Part shown: piece after piece, positions 1 to 9,943 of the stretch | Numbering within the stretch: position 1 is the first letter of the stretch | Layout of the letters: each line of letters begins with the position of its first letter | NCBI GenBank assembly: GCA_944390355.1 | Contig: CALXPT010000002.1 | Span: forward strand, 1 to 64,000 | DNA from: an uncultured Alphaproteobacteria bacterium | GTDB taxonomy: Bacteria > Pseudomonadota > Alphaproteobacteria > RF32 > CAG-239 | Length of the DNA: 64,000 bases | Direction of reading: 5' to 3' | The notes under the pieces: model-generated | Seen by the model: the letters and a program-made list of their open reading frames with translations, nothing else | Told to the model about the DNA's origin: nothing | Database searches by the model: none | Translations under genes and position numbers: made by a program

Positions 1-431
1 AATGGCGGTTCGCAGGTCTTGTAATCACTCGGACAGTCCTGTACGCATTCGGCAAAATATTTGTTATCTAACGGACAAAACTTGCTCGGCGTATAATTCT
101 CGGGGCAAGAGGTTTTGTCATAGCCCATTTTGATGCAGTTTTCACCAGCCCCAGGGGGAAGAACGTCCGGTGTGCCACCTTCTAAATCCGTACCGACAAA
201 ATCCGCCCCGCCGCAATCTTTGGTATCCGTAATAAAGCAAACCTGCGCAACCTTAATCTCTTGCCGCGCACTAAAACTCGGCGGAGACAAGTAAACTTCA
301 GAAAAGAGGTGTGTGTGAAGTGTGTGAACAAATGTAATTTTTTCTGAAGGAAGGGAAATACCGGCTCTCACATCCGGCACAAAAATCGCAACCGAAGATA
401 ACAGCCCAAACAATAAATAAACCTTGTTCAT
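1..431 (-). CDS. Secreted Cys-rich surface protein, 3' part outside window
   Basis: The start ATG is at 429-431, preceded by AAAGGA eight bases upstream; the gene runs off the left edge after about 143 codons. It begins with a signal peptide (MNKVYLLFGLLSS...). Next comes a segment shared with the proteins at 34938 and 55928 (core KVAQVCFITDT, then a Cys-Gly-Gly motif, then a Cys-containing region ending near FCPLD). From 66 leftward-to-start, the DNA is nearly identical to 56411-56776, so the two genes are recent duplicates or have undergone gene conversion. The partners suggest a Cys-rich exported protein, perhaps with a C-terminal DUF1566-like domain, but that part is not visible here. No enzymatic function is recognised; a surface or adhesive role is inference. 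Confidence 0.75.
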   Translation of the reverse strand, partial: MNKVYLLFGLLSSVAIFVPDVRAGISLPSEKITFVHTLHTHLFSEVYLSPPSFSARQEIKVAQVCFITDTKDCGGADFVGTDLEGGTPDVLPPGAGENCIKMGYDKTSCPENYTPSKFCPLDNKYFAECVQDCPSDYKTCEPP

Positions 432-535
432 GATAAAAGTCCTTTCGATATTACTTATCTCCACGACTCGTATTATACCACAAGAAAAAAATCCTTTCAA
501 TAGAAATTTTCGAGGCTGGACAAGGCTTTGCACGA
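66..535 (-). repeat. Long direct repeat, copy 1 (with 56411-56880)
   Basis: The 470 bp here align without gaps to 56411-56880 at an offset of 56345, with roughly 18 mismatches counted by eye (about 96% identity). Both copies lie on the minus strand and cover the promoter, leader and 5' coding part of the Cys-rich surface genes. Most mismatches fall in the coding part; the promoter has almost none. Confidence 0.85.
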
Positions 536-546
536 ATTATTTGCAT
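446..546 (-). promoter_or_regulatory. Surface-protein promoter cassette, copy 1
   Basis: On the minus strand the -35 TTGAAA (495-500) and -10 TATAAT (472-477) are 17 bp apart, a consensus-grade sigma-70 promoter. The block is almost base-for-base the same as 34815-34914 (plus strand) and 56791-56891 (minus strand). Conservation extends about 45 bp upstream of the -35, which suggests an activator or repressor site in addition to the polymerase contacts. It drives the Cys-rich gene starting at 431. Confidence 0.8.
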
Positions 547-586
547 AAAAAGTAACCCACCGGCTAAGCCGGTGGGCTACTTTTTT
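545..586 (-). terminator. Terminator of gyrA (works both ways)
   Basis: A long GC-rich stem (AGTAACCCACCGGC paired with GCCGGTGGGCTACT, loop TAA) at 551-581 is flanked by A-runs and T-runs, so it could end transcription in both directions. It lies downstream of the gyrA stop and beside the promoter cassette of the next minus-strand gene. Confidence 0.8.
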
Positions 587-613
587 GATTAAACTTTTAA
601 GCAAGATAAAAGT

Positions 614-3445
614 TTATTCCTCCTCGGTTTCGACTTCGGGCTCGGTTATCTCATCCGAAAAATTATCTTCCGCATCAGATACACTTTCACCTAAAACCTC
701 AGAACCGGTTTCTTCTTCCAACTCCTTATCATCGCCTTCATCGGCTTCCAACTTGGTAACGGAAACAACCTTTTCGTTATCCGCCGTTCTGAACAAAATA
801 ACGCCTTGGGTCTTGCGTCCGGCAATACGAATATCTTCAACCGGCATACGAATAAGTTTTCCGCCGTCGGTTACCATCATAATCTGCTGATTATCATCAA
901 TCGGGAAGGAGCTGGCCACCTCTTTGTTGCGTGCTGACATCTCCATATTGGCAATACCTTGTCCGCCGCGTCCGGTTATGCGATATTCATAAGATGAACT
1001 CCTCTTGCCGTAGCCGGTTGTTGTAACGGTTAAGATGAATTGCTCTTTTTCTTTCATTTCTTGATATTTTTCGGCAGTCAAAGCCTGCAGGGCAACACCT
1101 GTTTCTTCCAACTTGATGTCGCTGTCATCACCGCGCTCGGCCTGTATTCTCTTGATAGCGGAGCTGATGCGTGAATATTCGTCTCTTTCCTCTGAAGTTG
1201 CATCAACATGGTCTAATATCGACATAGAGATAACCTCATCCCCTGAGGCCAACTTGATGCCTCTTACTCCGGTAGAGTTTCTGCCGACAAACATTCTGAC
1301 ATCATCGACAGGGAAACGAATACATTTGCCGCTCTTGGCAGCCAACATGACGTCTTCTTCTTCGGTGCAGATACGGACATTAACAAGCTTATCCCCCTCA
1401 TCAAGTTTCATGGCGATTTTGCCGTTTGACTGAACATTAACAAAGTCCATCAAAGAGTTGCGGCGGACGTTGCCTTGAGCGGTTGCAAACATAATGGACA
1501 TATTCTCGCACTCAGCCTCGTTCTCCGGCAGTTTCATAATTGTGGTGATGTTTTCACCGTCGCTCAAAGGCAACAGATTAATAAACGGCTTGCCCTTTGA
1601 TGTGGGTGAACCAAGCGGAAGTTTATAAACTTTCATTTTATAAACCTGTCCCTTGGATGAGAAGAACAACACCGGCGTGTGGGTTGACGCCACAAACAAA
1701 CGGGTAACAAAGTCTTCATCCTTGGTCGTCATGCCGGATTTTCCTTTGCCGCCTCTCTTTTGCGCTTTATAGGCATTAAGCGGAACACGTTTGATATATC
1801 CGGCTTCCGTAACGGTAACGACCATTTCTTCCCTTTGGATGAGGGATTCGATATCGGTATCATACTCAATATCTTCAATCTTGGTGCGGCGAGGTGTGGC
1901 GTATTCGTCTTTAATGGCAATAAATTCATCACGCATAATGGCAAAGAGTTTTTCGCGGCTAGCCAAAATTTCGAGACAACGCTTAATTTCATCACCGAGT
2001 CCGAGGAGTTCTTGGTGAATTTTATCTCTTTCAAGACCGGTTAAGCGTTGTAATTTCAAATCCAAAATGGCACGAGCTTGGTCTTCTGACAAATGATAGA
2101 ACCCGTTTTCGACTTTTCGATCAGGTTCATCAATAAGTTGGACGAGAGCCTCGACTTCACCGGCGGGCCAAGCGCGGCTGATTAAAGCATCTTTAGCCTC
2201 TTGCGGGTTAGGCGCGGTACGGATTAATTCGATGACGGGATCCAAGTTTTCAACCGCGATTGCCAAGCCGACCAAGACATGCGCTCTGTCACGGGCTTTG
2301 TTGAGTTCAAAGATGGTGCGGCGGCGAACAACTTCTTCGCGGAAGTTCACAAAAGCGGAGATGATATCTTTTAGATTCATCATCATCGGCCGTCCGGCAT
2401 TGATTGCGAGCATATTCATACCGAAGCTGGTCTGCAGCGGAGTGAATTTATAGAGTTGGTTTAACACGACATCCGGCTGAAAATCGCGTTTTATTTCAAT
2501 CACCACGCGGACGCCCTGACGGTCGGACTCATCTCTGATTTCGGAAATACCCTCGATTTTCTTATCTTTCACCAGCTCGGCGATACGGGCAATCATTGCG
2601 GCTTTGTTAACCTGATAAGGAATTTCATGGACGATGATGGCCTCTTTGTCCTTATGCAGTTCTTCAATGGTGCATTTAGCGCGCATCATCACCGAACCTC
2701 TGCCGGTGTAGTAAGCAGACTTAGCACCGCCATAACCAAGGATTAAGCCTCCGGTCGGAAAATCCGGCCCTGGGACGATTTTAATTAAATCTTCGATAGA
2801 AATATCGGCATTGTCAATATAAGCGCAGCAAGCATCAAGCACTTCGCCCAAGTTGTGCGGCGGAATATTTGTGGCCATACCGACGGCGATACCGTTTGCG
2901 CCGTTAACGAGCAGGTTAGGGTATCTGGCAGGCAAAACCGAAGGTTCTTGGAGTGTTTCATCATAGTTTGGAACAAAATCAACCGTGTCTTTGTCGATAT
3001 CCTCAATCAAAGCATGGGCGACTTTTTCCAAACGCGCTTCGGTATAACGCATGGCGGCGGCACTGTCGCCGTCCATAGAGCCGAAGTTTCCTTGTCCGTC
3101 GACCAACGGCAAACGCATTGAAAACGGCTGTGCCATACGCACCATAGATTCATAAATAGCGGCATCGCCATGCGGGTGATATTTACCCATAACATCACCG
3201 ACGATACGCGCTGATTTTCTGTAAGGTTTGTTATAATCATAACCGTTTTCAAACATACCGTAGATAATGCGGCGGTGCACGGGTTTCAAGCCGTCTCGAA
3301 CGTCCGGCAAGGCGCGAGCGACAATAACGCTCATGGCATAATCCAGATAGGAGCGTCGCATTTCATCCGAAATTTCGACCGGCATAATACCTTCGGCATT
3401 GCTGGGAGCCAAAACTTCTTCATCTTGATTTAATTCATCAGTCAT
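614..3445 (-). CDS. gyrA: DNA gyrase subunit A
   Basis: GyrA is the DNA-cleaving subunit of gyrase, which introduces negative supercoils. The 943-residue protein has the normal order: winged-helix/tower breakage-reunion domain with catalytic Tyr134 in [10 protein letters not shown], then the GyrA box QKRGGKG (562-568) that opens the six-bladed C-terminal beta-pinwheel, then an acidic tail (residues ~900-943). The start ATG has AAAGGA five bases upstream. The quinolone-determining stretch reads [11 protein letters not shown], so the positions matching E. coli Ser83 and Asp87 are Ala95 and Glu99. The gene stands alone, followed by an intrinsic terminator. Identification is secure. Confidence 0.98.
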   Translation of the reverse strand: MTDELNQDEEVLAPSNAEGIMPVEISDEMRRSYLDYAMSVIVARALPDVRDGLKPVHRRIIYGMFENGYDYNKPYRKSARIVGDVMGKYHPHGDAAIYESMVRMAQPFSMRLPLVDGQGNFGSMDGDSAAAMRYTEARLEKVAHALIEDIDKDTVDFVPNYDETLQEPSVLPARYPNLLVNGANGIAVGMATNIPPHNLGEVLDACCAYIDNADISIEDLIKIVPGPDFPTGGLILGYGGAKSAYYTGRGSVMMRAKCTIEELHKDKEAIIVHEIPYQVNKAAMIARIAELVKDKKIEGISEIRDESDRQGVRVVIEIKRDFQPDVVLNQLYKFTPLQTSFGMNMLAINAGRPMMMNLKDIISAFVNFREEVVRRRTIFELNKARDRAHVLVGLAIAVENLDPVIELIRTAPNPQEAKDALISRAWPAGEVEALVQLIDEPDRKVENGFYHLSEDQARAILDLKLQRLTGLERDKIHQELLGLGDEIKRCLEILASREKLFAIMRDEFIAIKDEYATPRRTKIEDIEYDTDIESLIQREEMVVTVTEAGYIKRVPLNAYKAQKRGGKGKSGMTTKDEDFVTRLFVASTHTPVLFFSSKGQVYKMKVYKLPLGSPTSKGKPFINLLPLSDGENITTIMKLPENEAECENMSIMFATAQGNVRRNSLMDFVNVQSNGKIAMKLDEGDKLVNVRICTEEEDVMLAAKSGKCIRFPVDDVRMFVGRNSTGVRGIKLASGDEVISMSILDHVDATSEERDEYSRISSAIKRIQAERGDDSDIKLEETGVALQALTAEKYQEMKEKEQFILTVTTTGYGKRSSSYEYRITGRGGQGIANMEMSARNKEVASSFPIDDNQQIMMVTDGGKLIRMPVEDIRIAGRKTQGVILFRTADNEKVVSVTKLEADEGDDKELEEETGSEVLGESVSDAEDNFSDEITEPEVETEEE

Positions 3446-3648
3446 ATCATTCCTTTAACAACATAATTTTAACTAAAGATGAGGATAGCAAATTTTAGAT
3501 ATTCGCTCCAGCGTTTTTGCGGACTTATAAACAGCACTTTGCTCTCTATGGGCAAAAAAAGTGCCTTAAAATTGATTTTGAAAATTTTGCTCCAGTCAAA
3601 AGTTAACGCAAAATCTAAAATTACCCCGTTTAATCGGTTTTTTTTGCA

Positions 3649-3690
3649 TACTAAAAAAGAGAGAAAGCTCCCCTTCTCTCTTTTTTAGTA
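3649..3690 (-). terminator. Terminator of ssb
   Basis: A near-perfect inverted repeat (TACTAAAAAAGAGAGAA ... TTCTCTCTTTTTTAGTA) lies just beyond the ssb stop codon. On the minus strand the right arm ends in a T-rich run, as expected for an intrinsic terminator. The rest of the gyrA-ssb gap (3446-3648) holds the gyrA upstream region; no gene is seen there. Confidence 0.75.
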
Positions 3691-3702
3691 CAACTTATAC
3701 AC

Positions 3703-4170
3703 TTAAAACGGAATGTCATCATCCAAGTCAGCGGATGGAGCAGGAGCAGCCGCATCCCAACCTGCGCCTGACGGAGCACCCGAAAACACATCGTTGCCGC
3801 CGGCCGGAACACCATCACCTTTACCGTCAAGCAAAGTCAAATTACTTGAAAAATTCTGTAACACCACCTCGGTCGTATATCTCTCGGCACCGGTATTGTC
3901 AGACCACTTGCGGGTTTGGAGCTGTCCTTCAATATAAACTTTAGAGCCTTTGCGCAAATATTTTTCGGCAATATCAGCCAATTGAGGGTTAAAAATCACC
4001 ACGCGGTGCCACTCGGTGCGGTCTTTGCGTTCACCGGAAGTCTTGTCTCTCCAAGTATCGGTTGTTGCCACACTCAAATTCACGATTTTAGAACCGCTTT
4101 GTGTATTTCCGACTTTGGGGTCAGCACCCAAATTTCCGACTAAAATAACTTTATTTATGCTTCCTGCCAT
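3703..4170 (-). CDS. ssb: Single-stranded DNA-binding protein
   Basis: SSB coats single-stranded DNA during replication, recombination and repair. The 155-residue protein has the N-terminal OB fold (residues ~5-110, starting AGSINKVILVGNLGADP, with the WHRVV strand), a short Pro/Ala/Gly-rich linker, and the canonical acidic tip DDDIPF that recruits partner proteins. Length and layout are normal for bacteria. It is a single-gene unit with its own terminator downstream. Confidence 0.97.
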   Translation of the reverse strand: MAGSINKVILVGNLGADPKVGNTQSGSKIVNLSVATTDTWRDKTSGERKDRTEWHRVVIFNPQLADIAEKYLRKGSKVYIEGQLQTRKWSDNTGAERYTTEVVLQNFSSNLTLLDGKGDGVPAGGNDVFSGAPSGAGWDAAAPAPSADLDDDIPF

Positions 4171-4263
4171 AGTTTCATACCTTAAGAATTAATTAAAAAC
4201 TCTCTTCACTATAAACGTTTTATTTTTTTTTATAAAGCAAAATTTTATCATAACGCTTCATTG

Positions 4264-5391
4264 TTAATAAATTTGTGTATATTGTCCTTTTTGACGGATA
4301 TAAATACTATAATGGAACAGATGCTGCGGCACGCCGTCATCAAAGCCGATATTCCCCCACGGGAAAGAGGTTGTACCGCTTTTAATCGCTTGCACGACTT
4401 TGGCATAGTCAAAGGAGGCCGCTTTTTTAACGAGAGCTTCCCAGAATTTAACCGATAAATAGCCATACATTCCGAGTCCCTCAGGTTCAAGACCTTTAAG
4501 ACGTAAATTAACGATAGTCTCGGCCATTTCGGGCAAATCTTCCATCGAATGCAATCCGAGATAAAAAATCGTATCGGCATAACGCCCCATAATTTCGTCA
4601 TAATCTTGTTGAGCTTTATATTTGTTGGCAAATATGGGAAAGTGAACATTTTCGCTTTTAATCAGGCTGGCGACTTCGGCGGTTTGCTGCGGTGTACCCA
4701 AAATATAAGCGACTTCGTTTTTTTCCTCCAAAACCTTATCGACCAAGTCATCATAGTCATCATCAAAAGAAGCGTAATTATAAGCTTTTATGTACTCAAT
4801 TTCATCATGAGATTTAAATTCTTGTTGAATGGCATAAGCCAAATCGACCAAATCGCGGCTCAAACTGTCATAAATCAAAGCGACCTGCTTGCCGTCAAAC
4901 AAGCGTTTGTAAAAATGATAAAAATCTTCGCTTTGGCGTTCTTTATAACCGGCAAGTTTAATCAACCCCTCGGGAGAAGATTCACTGCTTTGGGGTTTAG
5001 AAACGGCAACCGGAACGATTTGAATAATTTTAGCCTTGGAATAAATTTCACTGACCGCTTGCAAATTATTGGAGCAATAAGGTCCGATAATCAAAGATAT
5101 TTTGTCTTTGTCGGAACTATTTTGCGCAAGCATATTGGCAACGGTCAACGCACCGGAATCATCACAAGGGTCATTAACCGTAATCATGTTGATTTCCTGC
5201 CCGTTCAGCCCGCCGTCATGGTTGATAAGCTCAACGGCACTTTGCACGCCTTGAACGATTTGTTCGCCGAAAATTTTATATTCACCGTCCAAAGGAACAA
5301 CCACGGCCACATTAACGGCCGCATAAACAAATTGCGGCCAAAAAAACATCACGCTCCACAAAGCGAATTTCCGAAAATTTTTCAAAGTCAA
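4264..5391 (-). CDS. LivK-type periplasmic binding protein (Peripla_BP_6)
   Basis: The 375-residue protein starts with a signal peptide ending near VYAAVN. Two alternating alpha/beta lobes of the type I periplasmic-binding fold follow, with family wording such as VVVPLDGEYKIFGEQIVQG and INHDGGLNGQEI, and a YGYLSVKFWEALV stretch near the C-terminus. Such proteins bind branched-chain amino acids, amides or related small ligands for an ABC importer. No ABC permease or ATPase gene lies beside it, so it may serve a distant transporter or act as a sensor. The ligand cannot be read from the sequence. Confidence 0.8.
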   Translation of the reverse strand: MTLKNFRKFALWSVMFFWPQFVYAAVNVAVVVPLDGEYKIFGEQIVQGVQSAVELINHDGGLNGQEINMITVNDPCDDSGALTVANMLAQNSSDKDKISLIIGPYCSNNLQAVSEIYSKAKIIQIVPVAVSKPQSSESSPEGLIKLAGYKERQSEDFYHFYKRLFDGKQVALIYDSLSRDLVDLAYAIQQEFKSHDEIEYIKAYNYASFDDDYDDLVDKVLEEKNEVAYILGTPQQTAEVASLIKSENVHFPIFANKYKAQQDYDEIMGRYADTIFYLGLHSMEDLPEMAETIVNLRLKGLEPEGLGMYGYLSVKFWEALVKKAASFDYAKVVQAIKSGTTSFPWGNIGFDDGVPQHLFHYSIYIRQKGQYTQIY

Positions 5392-5493
5392 TAACCCGTT
5401 TGATAATATTTGCTTATTATTCTTAAGCTTATTCTACATTTTTTATCTAAAAAAGCAACAATTTATATCCAAACGATTTTTCATACTTTTTTG

Positions 5494-5522
5494 TTGCAAT
5501 TTTGTTCTGTTTTCGATATATT
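5494..5522 (+). promoter_or_regulatory. Probable uvrA promoter
   Basis: TTGCAA (5494-5499) and TATATT (5517-5522) are separated by 17 bp, and the uvrA start lies about 22 bp beyond. A GGAG ribosome-binding site overlaps 5530-5533. No convincing alphaproteobacterial LexA direct repeat (GTTC-N7-GTTC) is seen, so SOS control is not supported. Confidence 0.55.
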
Positions 5523-5544
5523 GCGAACTGGAGAAAAAATAACA

Positions 5545-8355
5545 ATGGCAAACGATTTTATCAAGATAAAAGGTGCGCGTGAGCATAACCTTAAAAACAT
5601 AGATATCAATATTCCGAAAAACAAATTAACGGTTATCACGGGACTCTCCGGTTCGGGCAAATCATCTCTGGCTTTTGACACGATATACGCCGAGGGACAG
5701 CGTCGTTATGTGGAGAGTTTGTCGGCCTATGCCCGCCAGTTTTTGGAGTTAATGAAAAAGCCGGATGTGGATTCGATAGAAGGATTATCGCCGGCCATAT
5801 CAATCGAGCAAAAAACCACATCGCACAACCCGCGCTCCACGGTAGGAACGGTAACGGAGATTTATGATTATATGCGTTTGCTCTGGGCGCGCGCCGGCAC
5901 GCCTTATTCGCCGGCGACGGGCTTGCCGATAGAATCACAGACCGTTTCGCAAATGGTAGATAAAATAGCGGCATTTCCCGAAGGCACAAAACTTTTGCTA
6001 CTGGCACCGATAGCGCGCGGCAAAAAAGGCGAGTTTAAAAAAGAAATTGAGAGTTTGCAAAAACAAGGCTACCAACGCATAAAAGTGGATGGAGAAATTT
6101 ACGAGATAGAAGAAGTTCCGCCGTTGGCCAAAACAATCAAACATGACATAGAGGTTGTTGTTGACCGAATAGGCGTTAAAGCAGGGATTGAAGAACGATT
6201 GGCTCAGTCGGTAGAGACGGCATTAAAATTAAGCGGCGGTCTGTTGTATGTTGAAGATTATACGAGCAAAGAGCGGAGCATTTTTTCTTCGAAATTTGCC
6301 TGTCCTGTTTCAGGCTTCACGATTGAGGAAATTGAGCCTCGCTTGTTTTCGTTTAACAATCCGTTCGGCGCATGCCCGCATTGCGACGGAATAGGCGCAA
6401 AGCTGTATATGGATCCGGATTTGGTTGTTCCGAACGAAAATCTTTCGCTGAGTCAAGGTGCGATTGCCCCGTGGAATACCGGAAAATCAGCATTTTATAC
6501 CCAAACGGTTAATTCATTGGCTGATTTTTTGCATATTTCCACCACGACGCCATGGAAAGAATTGCCCGAAGAAGCTAAAAAAATCATACTGTATGGTTCG
6601 GGAAATGTTTGTGTTCCGATGTATTTTTCGCGTTTTATGACCGACAAGCCCTTTGAAGGCGTTATCCCGAATATGGAGCGTCGTTTTCTGGAAACGGATT
6701 CATCTTGGGTCAGAGAAGAATTTGCCCGCTATCAATCGGCGGCACCATGTGAATTTTGCCACGGCAAACGCCTAAAACCGGAGGCTTTAGCCGTTAAGAT
6801 AAACGGATTCGACATTATGGATGCCTCAGAGCTTTCCATCAAACGAGCACTGGAGTGGTTTTCACATGTAGAAGAAACATTAACACCCAAAAAGGCTGAA
6901 ATTGCCCACCGAATTTTGAAAGAAATCATAGAACGATTGACTTTTTTGAATAACGTCGGGCTGGATTACTTGTCTCTGTCACGCCAATCAGGAACATTAT
7001 CCGGAGGAGAATCACAGCGCATACGCTTAGCCTCTCAAATCGGTTCGGGCTTGACCGGAGTGATGTATGTATTGGATGAACCGTCCATAGGTTTGCACCA
7101 AAGAGACAATGACCGTTTGCTTTCGACATTGACGCGCCTACGAGATATAGGCAACACGGTAATAGTCGTGGAACATGATGAAGATGCAATCCGCTCAGCC
7201 GATTATCTGGTAGACATGGGGCCTGCTGCCGGAGATTTAGGCGGCAATGTAACGGCAAGCGGCACGGTTGCCGAAGTTTTGGAAAACAAGAACAGCTTAA
7301 CGGCGCAATATCTGAACGGTATCAAAAAAATAGAAGTTCCTCAAAAACGCCGCAAAGGCAACGGCAAATTTATTGAACTGAAAGGGGCAAAAACCAATAA
7401 TCTGAAAAACGTAAATGTCAAAATTCCGTTAGGAACATTTACTTGCGTAACGGGAGTGTCAGGCGGAGGCAAGTCATCATTGATATTAGAGACATTGTTT
7501 AAAGCACTGGACAAGGAGTTGAACGGCAGCCGCATGCCTGCCGGCCGCTATGATTCCGTTATGGGCGTTGAAAATATAGATAAAATCATAGACATAGACC
7601 AATCTCCGATAGGCCGCACGCCGCGTTCCAATCCGGCAACATATACGGGCTTGTTTACGAATGTCCGCGACTGGTTTGCCGGACTCCCTGAAGCAAAGGC
7701 AAGGGGGTATAATGCCGGAAGATTTTCATTTAATGTAACGGGCGGCCGTTGTGAGGCATGCAAAGGCGATGGTGTAACCAAAATAGAGATGCACTTTTTG
7801 CCGGATGTCTATGTGGAATGTGATGAGTGCCACGGCAAGCGTTTTAATCGAGAGACATTGGAAATAAAATACCGAGACAAATCCATATCAGATGTTTTGG
7901 ATATGACGGTAGATGAGGCATATAAATTTTTTGAGGCGATTCCCTCAATAAAAAACCGTTTGGCGTTGTTGCAACAAGTGGGATTGGGGTATATCCACTT
8001 AGGCCAACAGGCGACAACATTATCCGGAGGGGAGGCACAGCGCATCAAATTGTCTAAAGAATTATCGAAGCGCGCAACGGGACGTACACTCTATATTTTA
8101 GATGAGCCGACGACGGGACTTCATTTTGAAGATATCAATAAACTGTTGCAGGTATTGCATACCCTGGTCGAGCACGGCAATACGGTTTTGGTAATAGAAC
8201 ATAATCTGGATGTGATTAAAACGGCGGACTATATCATAGATTTAGGCCCCGAAGGCGGAGACGGCGGCGGCAAAATCATAGCCAAAGGCACGCCGGAAGA
8301 AGTTGCAAAAGTGGCAACAAGTTATACGGCACGCTATCTGAAAAAATATCTCTAA
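5545..8355 (+). CDS. uvrA: Excinuclease ABC subunit A
   Basis: UvrA is the damage-sensing dimeric ATPase of nucleotide excision repair and loads UvrB at lesions. The chosen start ([19 protein letters not shown]) has GGAG eleven bases upstream; an upstream in-frame extension to 5410 would contain the promoter and is rejected. The 936 residues include two ABC modules (Walker A GLSGSGKS at 33-40 and GVSGGGKSS in the second half), signature LSGGESQRI and LSGGEAQRI loops, and two Cys zinc modules ([14 protein letters not shown]...CDECHGKRF). Length is normal. The convergent neighbour is an XRE/S24 gene only 32 bp away. Confidence 0.98.
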   Translation: MANDFIKIKGAREHNLKNIDINIPKNKLTVITGLSGSGKSSLAFDTIYAEGQRRYVESLSAYARQFLELMKKPDVDSIEGLSPAISIEQKTTSHNPRSTVGTVTEIYDYMRLLWARAGTPYSPATGLPIESQTVSQMVDKIAAFPEGTKLLLLAPIARGKKGEFKKEIESLQKQGYQRIKVDGEIYEIEEVPPLAKTIKHDIEVVVDRIGVKAGIEERLAQSVETALKLSGGLLYVEDYTSKERSIFSSKFACPVSGFTIEEIEPRLFSFNNPFGACPHCDGIGAKLYMDPDLVVPNENLSLSQGAIAPWNTGKSAFYTQTVNSLADFLHISTTTPWKELPEEAKKIILYGSGNVCVPMYFSRFMTDKPFEGVIPNMERRFLETDSSWVREEFARYQSAAPCEFCHGKRLKPEALAVKINGFDIMDASELSIKRALEWFSHVEETLTPKKAEIAHRILKEIIERLTFLNNVGLDYLSLSRQSGTLSGGESQRIRLASQIGSGLTGVMYVLDEPSIGLHQRDNDRLLSTLTRLRDIGNTVIVVEHDEDAIRSADYLVDMGPAAGDLGGNVTASGTVAEVLENKNSLTAQYLNGIKKIEVPQKRRKGNGKFIELKGAKTNNLKNVNVKIPLGTFTCVTGVSGGGKSSLILETLFKALDKELNGSRMPAGRYDSVMGVENIDKIIDIDQSPIGRTPRSNPATYTGLFTNVRDWFAGLPEAKARGYNAGRFSFNVTGGRCEACKGDGVTKIEMHFLPDVYVECDECHGKRFNRETLEIKYRDKSISDVLDMTVDEAYKFFEAIPSIKNRLALLQQVGLGYIHLGQQATTLSGGEAQRIKLSKELSKRATGRTLYILDEPTTGLHFEDINKLLQVLHTLVEHGNTVLVIEHNLDVIKTADYIIDLGPEGGDGGGKIIAKGTPEEVAKVATSYTARYLKKYL

Positions 8356-8387
8356 ACGCGTGCCGTAAACAAGAAGAAAAACGGACT

Positions 8388-9011
8388 TTATTGACTGGCC
8401 CAAATAATTCGGTTAAGGAGTTTAATATCTTGAACCTTCAAGACCGAAACATCTTTAGGATTATTAATAGATTGTAGTTTAACGACTTGCCCGTCGAAAA
8501 ATAAAAATTCTTTAATAAAAGTTTCACTTGACTTGGTGAGGATGATAACGCGATCCATAGAATTAATTTCCGAATATCGTTCCACAACCAGAGTTGCTCC
8601 GAGCGGGTAGAATGGTTCAAAATTTTTAGAATCCACATCGACGGCATAGGTGTTTTGCGGCAAGAAGGGCAAACAAGCCGTTTGCCAAGAAGAAGTATCG
8701 TTTTGCTTAGGAGAAAATTTTGCCGGATTTTTAATATTTGAGAGAGTAACGGAAGGAACGGTGAGATAATTTGAAATATGAGATTTATTTTCCGCCAAAT
8801 AATAAAAGTCAGCAAAATTCAAATGACAAGTATCTAAAATTTTATTTAAACTTTCAAGAGAAGGACAACGCTTTTTACCGTTAGGGCCGACACGCTTGCT
8901 TTTGTTAAAAGTCGTCGCATCTAAGCCGGATTTTTTAGCTAGACCGGAAAGAGACAAACCATTTTGCTTTGCAATCTTATCAATAGCTTGCCAAATTTGA
9001 TCATAATTCAT
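8388..9011 (-). CDS. XRE-family regulator with S24 (LexA/CI-like) peptidase domain
   Basis: The 207-residue protein has an N-terminal helix-turn-helix (residues ~15-60, GLSLSGLAKKSGLDATTFNK) and a C-terminal S24 domain. In that domain a Ser after Asp (VDVDSKNF, Ser128) and a Lys (FIKEF, Lys167) occupy the positions of the LexA/CI self-cleavage dyad. Stand-alone S24 repressors respond to DNA damage or act as general stress regulators; they are common in prophages but also occur as chromosomal genes in Alphaproteobacteria. No phage genes are nearby, so a host regulator is more likely. Its own upstream region carries a perfect palindrome (9037-9046) that could be its operator. Confidence 0.8.
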   Translation of the reverse strand: MNYDQIWQAIDKIAKQNGLSLSGLAKKSGLDATTFNKSKRVGPNGKKRCPSLESLNKILDTCHLNFADFYYLAENKSHISNYLTVPSVTLSNIKNPAKFSPKQNDTSSWQTACLPFLPQNTYAVDVDSKNFEPFYPLGATLVVERYSEINSMDRVIILTKSSETFIKEFLFFDGQVVKLQSINNPKDVSVLKVQDIKLLNRIIWASQ

Positions 9012-9036
9012 AATTTTTTCCTTAATATAATAAGTT

Positions 9037-9046
9037 ATGTTAACAT
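9037..9046. promoter_or_regulatory. Candidate operator palindrome of the S24 regulator
   Basis: ATGTTAACAT is a perfect 10-bp palindrome 26 bp upstream of the regulator's start codon, in an otherwise AT-rich 212-bp gap (9012-9223). The gap holds no other recognisable gene. Binding is inferred from position only. Confidence 0.3.
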
Positions 9047-9223
9047 CCTAGTCGAGTACATCTATAAAATTAAAAAAATAAAATTTACACACTTTTAATA
9101 TAATTATAAATATTAAAAATTGTCAATCAAAAATAATACTAATTTACGAGAGTGAGTTAATGCAAAAAAAATTAGTAGAAAATTAACTCTTAAAAAATAA
9201 AATACCGCGCGAAGGACAAGAGA

Positions 9224-9931
9224 ATGGAAATAACGGAAGAAATAGCACATATACAAGGAATGCCCAAGAAATTGGTCGTTTTTTTGCATGGCTATATAGA
9301 CTGCGCCCAAGGTATAGAAAAAACAATTTCAGATTATATACCGAGGTTGCACGATTGTGCTCTCCATATACCGCAAGCCCCGATAATCTGCGAGATACAC
9401 GAAAAACGTCGGCAGTGGTATTCGATGCACCGTTTTGATCCTGATGATGCACGCAAATATGTCCCGACCATGCGGGAGTGCGCATCAATATACAATAAGA
9501 TGACTTTAGGTTTCGAAGAATCCTTTGAATATCTTAATCCCTATCTGGATAACTTGTTGCAAGAGTATCAATTGGAAGATAAAGATTTATACTTATGCGG
9601 GTTTTCGCAAGGGGCAATGTTGGCGATATACACGGCCTTAATGAGAGAGAAGGAAATTGCCGGTTGCGTAAGCTTTTCGGGAATAATGGCACCATATAAA
9701 TATCTGGAACAACACGCAAAGTCAACACCGCCTTTTTTGCTGATACATGGTGATGCGGACAATCTGGTTCGATTTGCTGCGCTAAAATTTACAAAACAAA
9801 AACTGGAAAAGTTAGGAGCCGAAGTATCAACAGTGGCAATAAAAGACGGTTTACACCAAATAACGTCCGAAGGACTAGAAAAAGCCACATATTTTATCAC
9901 GACAGGCAAGCTCCCCGCCGACGAAGACTAA
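9224..9931 (+). CDS. Alpha/beta hydrolase, carboxylesterase/phospholipase family
   Basis: The 235-residue protein resembles the YpfH/carboxylesterase branch of alpha/beta hydrolases. A HG oxyanion motif (VVFLHGYIDC) precedes the nucleophile elbow GFSQGA, followed by the acid in HGDADNLV and the His in DGLHQI, so the Ser-Asp-His triad is complete. No signal peptide is seen, pointing to a cytoplasmic esterase. The start has GAAGGA seven bases upstream. It is convergent with the AapJ-like gene, 12 bp away. The substrate is unknown. Confidence 0.8.
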   Translation: MEITEEIAHIQGMPKKLVVFLHGYIDCAQGIEKTISDYIPRLHDCALHIPQAPIICEIHEKRRQWYSMHRFDPDDARKYVPTMRECASIYNKMTLGFEESFEYLNPYLDNLLQEYQLEDKDLYLCGFSQGAMLAIYTALMREKEIAGCVSFSGIMAPYKYLEQHAKSTPPFLLIHGDADNLVRFAALKFTKQKLEKLGAEVSTVAIKDGLHQITSEGLEKATYFITTGKLPADED

Positions 9932-9943
9932 AGACAATAATTT

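Noticed and set aside
1113-3252. Many open frames overlapping gyrA on both strands
   Set aside because: They are shadows of a strongly supported gene, without ribosome-binding sites or recognisable domains.
5504-5528. Possible LexA box before uvrA (GTTC...GAAC)
   Set aside because: The two half-sites are inverted and too far apart for the alphaproteobacterial GTTC-N7-GTTC direct repeat.
5410-5544. Upstream extension of uvrA
   Set aside because: It includes the likely promoter, and homologues begin at the [10 protein letters not shown] position.
8388-9011. Prophage or prophage remnant
   Set aside because: A single S24 regulator is present, with no integrase, terminase, portal or tail genes and no att-like repeats around it.
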